From contig JAPOKC010000015.1 of assembly GCA_029977845.1 (NCBI GenBank), forward strand, positions 1 to 64,000: a DNA stretch of 64,000 nucleotides, read 5' to 3'. The notes beneath the pieces were generated by a model that saw nothing but the letters and a program-made list of their open reading frames with translations, searched no databases and had not been told where the DNA came from. The position numbers and the translations under genes are program-made. This stretch comes from Mycobacteriaceae bacterium. Its GTDB lineage: Bacteria > Actinomycetota > Actinomycetes > Mycobacteriales > Mycobacteriaceae. This document shows, one piece after another, positions 55,713 to 64,000 of the stretch (positions are counted from its first letter, which is position 1; every line of letters starts with the position of its first letter).

Positions 55713-56240
55713 ATGGCCAAGGCTGACAAGGCCACCGCGGTCGCCGAGATCACCGAGCAGTTCAAGTCCTCGACGGCCACGCTGGTCACCGAGTACCGCG
55801 GGCTGACCGTTGCCAATCTGGCCGAGCTCCGCAGGTCGATGGCGGGTACGGCCACCTACACCGTTGCCAAGAACACCCTCGTCAAGCGGGCGGCGGCGGA
55901 GGCCGGCATCGAGGGTCTCGATGAACTTTTCGCCGGACCCACCGCGATCGCGTTCGTCAACGGCGAGGCCGTGGACGCGGCCAAGGCGATCAAGAAGTTC
56001 GCCAAGGAGCACAAGGCGCTCGTCATCAAGGGCGGCTACATGGACGGTCGCCCACTGACCGTCGGCGAGGTCGAGCGGATCGCCGATCTCGAGTCCCGAG
56101 AGGTGCTGCTGGCCAAGCTGGCCGGCGCCATGAAGGGCAATCTGGCGAAGGCCGCCGGCCTGTTCGCCGCCCCCGCATCGCAGATGGCCCGCTTGGCTGC
56201 TGCGTTGCAGGACAAGAAGTCCGGCGATTCCGCCGCTTAA
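55713..56240 (+). CDS. rplJ: Ribosomal protein L10
   Basis: This 175-residue stalk base protein carries the L7/L12 dimers. ATEYRGL-type motif ([17 protein letters not shown]), [13 protein letters not shown] and GPTAIAF are family landmarks; the helical C-terminus binds L12. ATG 55713 has a GCAGGAGGC ribosome site. rplL follows after 37 bases. Confidence 0.97.
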   Translation: MAKADKATAVAEITEQFKSSTATLVTEYRGLTVANLAELRRSMAGTATYTVAKNTLVKRAAAEAGIEGLDELFAGPTAIAFVNGEAVDAAKAIKKFAKEHKALVIKGGYMDGRPLTVGEVERIADLESREVLLAKLAGAMKGNLAKAAGLFAAPASQMARLAAALQDKKSGDSAA

Positions 56241-56277
56241 GCACACACCGAAGTAAGTCAGGAGAAAGGCAACCAAC

Positions 56278-56676
56278 ATGGCAAAGATGAGCACCGACGA
56301 TCTGCTCGACGCGTTCAAGGAAATGACCCTGCTCGAGCTCTCCGAGTTCGTGAAGAAGTTCGAAGAGGTCTTCGAGGTCACCGCGGCCGCGCCGGTCGCC
56401 GTCGCGGCGGTCGCCGCCGGTGGCGGTGGCGGTGGCGGTGGCGGCGAGGCCGCCGAGGAGCAGGACGAGTTCGACGTCATCCTCGAGGACGCCGGCGACA
56501 AGAAGATCGGCGTGATCAAGGTCGTCCGCGAGATCGTCTCCGGCCTGGGCCTCAAGGAGGCCAAGGATCTGGTCGACGGCGCCCCCAAGCCCGTCCTGGA
56601 GAAGGCCAAGAAGGAGGCCGCCGAGGACGCCAAGGCCAAGCTGGAGGCCGCCGGCGCCAAGGTCACCGTCAAGTAG
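56278..56676 (+). CDS. rplL: Ribosomal protein L7/L12
   Basis: This is 132 residues: an N-terminal dimer domain ([20 protein letters not shown]), a hinge with Ala and a run of glycines ([13 protein letters not shown]), and the C-terminal factor-binding domain ([36 protein letters not shown]). It recruits translation GTPases. The ribosome site is AGGAGAAAGG. A strong intrinsic terminator follows. Confidence 0.98.
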   Translation: MAKMSTDDLLDAFKEMTLLELSEFVKKFEEVFEVTAAAPVAVAAVAAGGGGGGGGGEAAEEQDEFDVILEDAGDKKIGVIKVVREIVSGLGLKEAKDLVDGAPKPVLEKAKKEAAEDAKAKLEAAGAKVTVK

Positions 56677-56691
56677 GTCCCGACCTCAAGG

Positions 56692-56729
56692 AAAATCCCC
56701 TGCGGAGCACAGTTCCGCGGGGGATTTTT
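56692..56729 (+). terminator. Intrinsic terminator after rplL
   Basis: A 15-bp stem AAAATCCCCTGCGGA / TCCGCGGGGGATTTT (one G-T pair) with a short loop ends in TTTTT. It is one of the few classical U-tract terminators in the window and closes the rplJL unit. Confidence 0.88.
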
Positions 56730-56833
56730 CGTTACATGGACAAACGCCTATATGGGCAGGACATGGTGCGCTAAGGTATCTCAAACCACAGGTGCCGTTG
56801 CCGTGGACAAATTGTGTGGCCGGAAGGATTCGC

Positions 56834-57844
56834 GTGGGCACTTCTATCCATGTTGAGGGACTGACCAAGTCGTTCGGATCTCAGACGATCTGGCAGGACG
56901 TGACGATGGACATCCCGGCCGGTGAGGTCAGCGTCATCCTGGGTCCGTCCGGTACCGGTAAGTCGGTGTTCCTGAAGTCCCTGATCGGTCTGCTGCGCCC
57001 CGAGCGCGGCAAGATCATCATCGAGGGAACCGACATCATCCAATGTTCGGCCAAGGAGCTCTACGAGATCCGCACCCTGTTCGGCGTGATGTTCCAGGAC
57101 GGTGCGCTGTTCGGCTCGATGAACATCTACGACAACACCGCCTTCCCGTTGCGTGAACACACGAAGAAGAAGGAAAACGAGATCCGTGACATCGTCATGG
57201 AGAAGCTCGAGATGGTGGGTCTGCTCGGGGCCGAGAACAAGTTCCCCGGCGAGATCTCCGGCGGTATGAAGAAGCGCGCCGGACTGGCCCGCTCGCTGGT
57301 GCTCGATCCGAAGATCATCCTCGTCGACGAGCCGGACTCGGGTCTTGACCCGGTGCGCACCGCCTACTTGAGCCAGCTGCTCATCGACATCAACGCCCAG
57401 ATCGACGCCACCATCCTCATCGTGACGCACAACATCAACATCGTGCGGACGGTGCCGGACAACATCGGCATGCTCTATCGCAAGCACCTGGTCATGTTCG
57501 GCCCGCGCGAGGTGCTGCTCACCAGCGACGAGCCGGCTGTCAAGCAGTTCCTCAACGGCCGCCGCATCGGCCCGATCGGCATGTCCGAGGAGAAGGACGA
57601 GGCCACCGCTGCTGCCGAGGCCGCCGCGATGGAGGCCGGTCAGGGCGACGGCGGTGTCGAAGAGGTCGAGGGCGTGCCGCCGCAGATCAGGGTGACTCCG
57701 GGCATGCCGGTGCGTCAGGCCGTCGCCCGCCGTCAGGCGCGGGTGCGCGAGATCCTGCACACCTTGCCGCCGAAGGCTCAGGAAGTGATCCTCGACGACC
57801 TCGAGGGCACCCACAAGCTACCGACGCACAGCTTCCCTGAGTAG
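56834..57844 (+). CDS. mkl: ABC transporter ATPase Mkl/MceG
   Basis: This is 336 residues from GTG 56834, with GGAAGG 6 bases upstream (the frame is open to 56792). Walker A GPSGTGKS (37-44), ABC signature EISGGMKKRAGLARSL and Walker B IILVDEPDSGLDP are intact. Mkl energises Mce lipid/sterol importers in mycobacteria together with YrbE permeases encoded elsewhere. The C-terminal extension (about 260-336, with GIEEVEGVPPQI-like segment) is typical of the MceG group. The Rv0653c-0654 genes that precede it in M. tuberculosis are absent. Confidence 0.95.
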   Translation: MGTSIHVEGLTKSFGSQTIWQDVTMDIPAGEVSVILGPSGTGKSVFLKSLIGLLRPERGKIIIEGTDIIQCSAKELYEIRTLFGVMFQDGALFGSMNIYDNTAFPLREHTKKKENEIRDIVMEKLEMVGLLGAENKFPGEISGGMKKRAGLARSLVLDPKIILVDEPDSGLDPVRTAYLSQLLIDINAQIDATILIVTHNINIVRTVPDNIGMLYRKHLVMFGPREVLLTSDEPAVKQFLNGRRIGPIGMSEEKDEATAAAEAAAMEAGQGDGGVEEVEGVPPQIRVTPGMPVRQAVARRQARVREILHTLPPKAQEVILDDLEGTHKLPTHSFPE

Positions 57845-57909
57845 CTCGCACTGGCCCTCGGCCAGCAATCGCGATAACGTTTGCCCGTTCCTGATGGAAG
57901 GGGAGTGGG

Positions 57910-60900
57910 ATGGCGGCTGATCGGCGCGCTCGACGGGGTGCTGGTGCAGTTCTGGTTGGCATGGGCATCGGTTTGGGTTCCGCTCTGCTGGGTACGGCGC
58001 CAGTAGCTGCCGCCGAGACCGGCGATGTACCGGACTCGGGCCAGCAGGCCAGCTCTGCTTCGGTTTCCCCCGGTACCGCGACCGGTCGCCGCCCTGGAAC
58101 CGCCAACCACGCCGCCCGGTCCAAGACCGCCGCGGGCGGCCAGAAGAACCGCGCTGTCCCAGCCCCGGGTCCGACTCCCGTCGCTCCTGCGGTGACAGCC
58201 GCATCCGCCCCCGCATTCGACCCGCCGGCGGTACCTGCCGGCGCCGTACCCCGGCCGGCGGCCGGTTCGGCCCGCCCCGGCGTCGCGACACGGGTCGCGA
58301 GCGCCGCTTCCGCCCCCACCGCCGCACCTTCTCCGGCGCCTGCTGCGGATGCGCTGCTGAGCGTCGTATCCGCCGTCGGACGGGATTCCGGCGGCGCCCC
58401 GACGGCAGGTCTGGCCGGACAGGTGGCTCTGGCCGCTCAGCGCCGGACCCGTTCGGCGGCCGCCGTCGCCTCGGGTGCCGCGGTCACCGCCGCACCGCCG
58501 GACCCGTCCCTGCCCGGCTACACCAACGGCGTCACCGGGGTGCAGATCGGTTCCTCCAGGCTGGAGATTCCGGGCGCGTTCATCGGCAACACCGTCGCCG
58601 CGGACTGGTACTTCCCGACCCAGGCGGACGGAACGGTGCAGGCCCAGGGTGTCATCTGGCTGCAGCACGGTTTCGGCGCCTGGAATTCGCTGTACGGCAG
58701 CCTGGCGCAGGATCTGGCCAAGCAGACCAACAGCATCGTGGTGGCCCCCACCCTGTCGTCGATCCCGCTGACGTTCTCAGGTGGCTGCCTCACCTGCAGC
58801 ACCACCCAGCAGGCCGCCGCCGAGATCTTCCTCGATCCCGACCGCACGGCACTGGTCAACAGCGCCGTCGCAGCCGGCTACGCCGGGGACGTCAATGACC
58901 TTCTGGGCAAGTTCGTCATCAGCGGGCATTCGGCGGGCGGCGGTTTCTCCAGCGCCACCGCCGCCGACTACATCGCCGCGGGGTCAGATGCCCAGGACGC
59001 GAATCTGGCCGGGGTGGTGATGTTCGACGGCGTGTCCAACGGCGTGTTCGACGGCACCTTCACCTCTCAGGTCGACACCCTGCAGTCGGCGGGCAAGCCG
59101 ATCTATCAGCTTGCCGCGCCGGCGCAGAGCTGGAACCTCTTCGGTGCCACGACCAACCAACTCGTCACCGCCCTCGGTGACGCGCAGACGACCGGCGGGT
59201 CCTTCGCCGGTGTCGTGCTCCAGGGCGGATCGCACGTCGACTCGATGATAGGCACCAACCCGCTGATCGACCTCTCCGCGGAGCTTCTCACCCAGCGCGT
59301 GCCGGCCGGAAACACGGCCGCCGTCTACACGCTGAGCTCCGGCTGGATCAACGACATGTTCGCCGGATTGTCCCCGGAGGCCGGCGACACCTTGTTCGGC
59401 TACTACGCCGGCTCAAATCAGCAGATCATCATGGGCCCGACGGCGGCCCTCGCGCTGCCCAGTCCGCAAGCCAACCAGCTGTCCTTCGCCGACAAGATCC
59501 TCGAGGGTCTGATCAACGCCGTCGGCGGAATTTTCGGTTTCGCGCTACCGGCTCCGGTGAACAGCGGTTCCAATGGTCTCGACCCCACCGTCCCGGTGGT
59601 CAAGCCCGCCAACACCAACGGCGTCACCGGTGTGCGCACCGGTAGTGCCGTGCTCGACATCCCCTGCGGCCCAACGGGATACGCGGCCCCTGCCGATTGG
59701 TACTTCCCGACCCAGGCCGACGGAACCGTCGCCGCCAACGGCATCATCTGGCTGCAGCACGGCTTCCTCGGATTCAAGAGTTGGTATGCCGAAACCGCAC
59801 AGGCGATCGCGCAGCAGACCAACAGCATCGTGGTGGCGCCGAACATCTTCTGGTTCGACACCCCGATCTGTCCCGGCTGCTACCTCGGTGGCTCGGCCAT
59901 GCGCGAAGCGGTGGCGACGATGTTCGAGGGATCCCGCTCTGCACTCAACGTCAGCGCGAACGCCGCCGGATTCGACGGTGTGCTGCCGCAGAATTTCCTC
60001 CTCACCGGACACTCGGCCGGCGGAAACTTCGCCACCGCCGTCGGAGCGCTGATCGCCGACCCGGCGAACAACAACTCCGCGGCGGCCGACCTGCTCGGTG
60101 TGGTGATGTTCGACGGCGTCTCGCGGGCCCCGTTGTTCACCGACTCGCTGGCGACGCTGGCCGCGGCGAACATCCCCGACTATCAGATCGCCGCGCCGCC
60201 GCAGCGGTGGAACGCCTGGGGTGTGGCCACTGAGCTGATGACCGAGGCCTACCCGGACCGGTTCAACGGCGTGCAGATCGACAACGGGTCGCACACCGAC
60301 GTTCTGGGGGGCAGTGGACTGTTCGCCGATCTGGCCGAGATCGCCAGCGCGATCCTCGTCAAGCCGTCGCCGCCCGGGGCGCAGCAGGCGCTGCGGACCT
60401 TCGCCACCGGGTGGATCAACGACATCTATGCCGGCAACACCCCCTACGGCGCGGTGGGCGGTCAGCCGCTCTACGGGGTCTACAGCCCCGACTACGCCGC
60501 GCCCGACCCGTACAACCCGGCCGGCTACAACCTGCCGATCGTGATGGGCCGGGCCGGGGCGACCACCCTGCCGGCCCCGCCGCCGGTGGACGTCAACCAG
60601 TACCTCGGCAAGTGGTACGAGCAGGGCAGCGTCCGCCAGTTCTTCTCCATCGGCCTGGTCAACACCACGGCCACCTACAGCCTCAACCCCGACGGCTCGA
60701 TCAAGGTGCAGAACTTCGGGCAGTACCTCGGCCCGAACGGACCGGCGGTGACCATCGAGGGCTCGGCGGTACCGGTCAACGCCGCCAACACCCGGCTCGA
60801 CGTGGGATTCTTCTTCGGCCAGCCGAGTGGGGCCGAACCCGGTAACTACTGGATCCTGGACTACGCGCCGGACTACAGCTGGGCGATCGTGGGAGACCCG

Positions 60901-61044
60901 ATCGGCTACAGCGGCTACATCCTGACCCGCGACCAGTTCATCACCGACGACGAGTACAACGCTCTGGTGGCCCGAGCCAGGGAGTTGGGTGTGTGGGGCT
61001 GCATCCTGCGGACCCGGCAGTACCCGACGACCGCCGCGGTCTAG
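57910..61044 (+). CDS. Exported two-domain alpha/beta hydrolase fused to a lipocalin
   Basis: This is 1044 residues from ATG 57910. The signal segment AVLVGMGIGLGSALLGTAPV ends at VAAAETG, followed by a Ser/Pro/Ala linker to about 195. Two homologous hydrolase domains follow (about 200-540 and 560-880), each starting TNGVTGV and containing DWYFPTQADGTV, IWLQHGF and GHSAGG. Nucleophiles are Ser341 and Ser702, and Cys pairs may form disulfides. The last 145 residues are lipocalin-like: YLGKWYEQ with Gly900, SWAIVGDPIGYSGYILTR and a final Cys. Likely a secreted or surface enzyme acting on lipids or polyesters; substrate unknown. It lies between mkl and rpoB. Confidence 0.8.
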   Translation: MAADRRARRGAGAVLVGMGIGLGSALLGTAPVAAAETGDVPDSGQQASSASVSPGTATGRRPGTANHAARSKTAAGGQKNRAVPAPGPTPVAPAVTAASAPAFDPPAVPAGAVPRPAAGSARPGVATRVASAASAPTAAPSPAPAADALLSVVSAVGRDSGGAPTAGLAGQVALAAQRRTRSAAAVASGAAVTAAPPDPSLPGYTNGVTGVQIGSSRLEIPGAFIGNTVAADWYFPTQADGTVQAQGVIWLQHGFGAWNSLYGSLAQDLAKQTNSIVVAPTLSSIPLTFSGGCLTCSTTQQAAAEIFLDPDRTALVNSAVAAGYAGDVNDLLGKFVISGHSAGGGFSSATAADYIAAGSDAQDANLAGVVMFDGVSNGVFDGTFTSQVDTLQSAGKPIYQLAAPAQSWNLFGATTNQLVTALGDAQTTGGSFAGVVLQGGSHVDSMIGTNPLIDLSAELLTQRVPAGNTAAVYTLSSGWINDMFAGLSPEAGDTLFGYYAGSNQQIIMGPTAALALPSPQANQLSFADKILEGLINAVGGIFGFALPAPVNSGSNGLDPTVPVVKPANTNGVTGVRTGSAVLDIPCGPTGYAAPADWYFPTQADGTVAANGIIWLQHGFLGFKSWYAETAQAIAQQTNSIVVAPNIFWFDTPICPGCYLGGSAMREAVATMFEGSRSALNVSANAAGFDGVLPQNFLLTGHSAGGNFATAVGALIADPANNNSAAADLLGVVMFDGVSRAPLFTDSLATLAAANIPDYQIAAPPQRWNAWGVATELMTEAYPDRFNGVQIDNGSHTDVLGGSGLFADLAEIASAILVKPSPPGAQQALRTFATGWINDIYAGNTPYGAVGGQPLYGVYSPDYAAPDPYNPAGYNLPIVMGRAGATTLPAPPPVDVNQYLGKWYEQGSVRQFFSIGLVNTTATYSLNPDGSIKVQNFGQYLGPNGPAVTIEGSAVPVNAANTRLDVGFFFGQPSGAEPGNYWILDYAPDYSWAIVGDPIGYSGYILTRDQFITDDEYNALVARARELGVWGCILRTRQYPTTAAV

Positions 61045-61390
61045 CCGGAATTCATCCGCAAAAACCCGGCGAAAACGCTTGACGGAAAGCCGCGGACGGT
61101 CCAATCTGTTGGGCAGCATGCGTGCCCGGGCGGTTGCTCCGGCAGGCGCCGTTTGAGGTTGGCGTCCTGGTGCGCTATTCTTGGGCGTTGCGCTGGTCGC
61201 CGCCTGCCCACCTTCACCTGCACCTGGACGTCGCTGTCCCGGTATGAGTTTGTTTTCCCAGCTCACCGGTGAAATCGGGCGGGTGAACGCCCATCGCGAA
61301 CCTACGAAGATCAGCGGCGAAAGGTCCGGTTCCCTATCCCAGGGGAGCCGGTGACCCGAGTAGTCCGCATTGGTGCTGGAAGGATGCATC
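61045..61390. other. Non-coding interval upstream of rpoB
   Basis: There is no convincing gene in 346 bases. It contains the promoter listed separately and probably a long rpoB leader; TTGACG at 61079-61084 could be the -35 of a second, weaker promoter. GGAAGG at 61379-61384 is the rpoB ribosome site. Confidence 0.6.
61153..61181 (+). promoter_or_regulatory. Probable rpoB promoter
   Basis: TTGAGG (61153-61158) and TATTCT (61176-61181) are separated by 17 bases, a good SigA match. Transcription would start near 61188, leaving a leader of about 200 bases. Confidence 0.65.

Positions 61391-64000
<2,610 letters not shown>

Noticed and set aside
61079..61107. TTGACG with CAATCT as the main rpoB promoter
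   Set aside because: The -10 is a poor match; TTGAGG-N17-TATTCT at 61153-61181 is better. It may be a minor promoter.

Overview
This window is a high-GC actinobacterial chromosome segment and almost certainly comes from a non-tuberculous, environmental mycobacterium (Mycolicibacterium-like). Two blocks follow the gene order I remember for the M. tuberculosis chromosome. Positions 1-13.3 kb match Rv0553-Rv0566c (menC, bpoC, menD, menG, menJ, grcC1, htpX, gpsA, BVMO, YajQ). Positions 36.5-64 kb match Rv0632c-Rv0667 (echA3, glyoxalase II, tRNA-Thr/Met, rpmG, hadABC, tRNA-Trp, secE, nusG, rplK, rplA, lipG, an ADCK kinase-like gene, GH38 mannosidase, ROK kinase, rplJ, rplL, mkl, rpoB). These identifications come from remembered protein sequences and gene order; no search was run.

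Layout. 0-8.5 kb: menaquinone biosynthesis (MenC, MenD, MenG, MenJ) with a polyprenyl diphosphate synthase, thiol peroxidase, BpoC-type hydrolase and HtpX. 8.5-13.5 kb: two secreted proteins, GpsA, a Baeyer-Villiger monooxygenase, YajQ and tRNA-Tyr. 13.7-25.7 kb: an accessory island dominated by three very large Ala-rich exported proteins of one family (570, 840 and 1476 aa). It also holds a plant-CNMT-like methyltransferase and an asparagine-type permease; the 1476-aa protein contains a PGRS-like Gly-Asn block but no PE domain. 25.7-36.5 kb: two SpoIIAA-like proteins, a NuoF-like/ferric-reductase-like/Ser-rich operon, a NERD helicase, a DEAD-box helicase, an L,D-transpeptidase, a RecB-type nuclease and a haloalkane dehalogenase.

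36.5-64 kb: the conserved informational and lipid block. FAS-II dehydratases (HadABC), SecE, NusG, L11, L1, L10, L7/L12 and the start of RpoB are interrupted by accessory genes. These are an exported VCBS-type metalloprotease with a PEP-CTERM-like tail, a tandem pair of small exported proteins, a microbial rhodopsin, and an exported protein fusing two alpha/beta hydrolase domains to a lipocalin. Relative to M. tuberculosis several genes are missing at syntenic points: mgtA/pimB, Rv0559c-0560c, the mmaA cluster, and Rv0653c-0654.

The most striking items are the rhodopsin and the exported-protein families. The rhodopsin has a proton-pump DTE motif, a Schiff-base lysine, green-type Leu107 and the glycine that opens a carotenoid-antenna window in xanthorhodopsin-like pumps. 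The exported families share an N-terminal module (signal peptide, disordered linker, short W..LA..RR helix) joined to unrelated C-terminal domains. No insertion sequence, phage or CRISPR array was seen.
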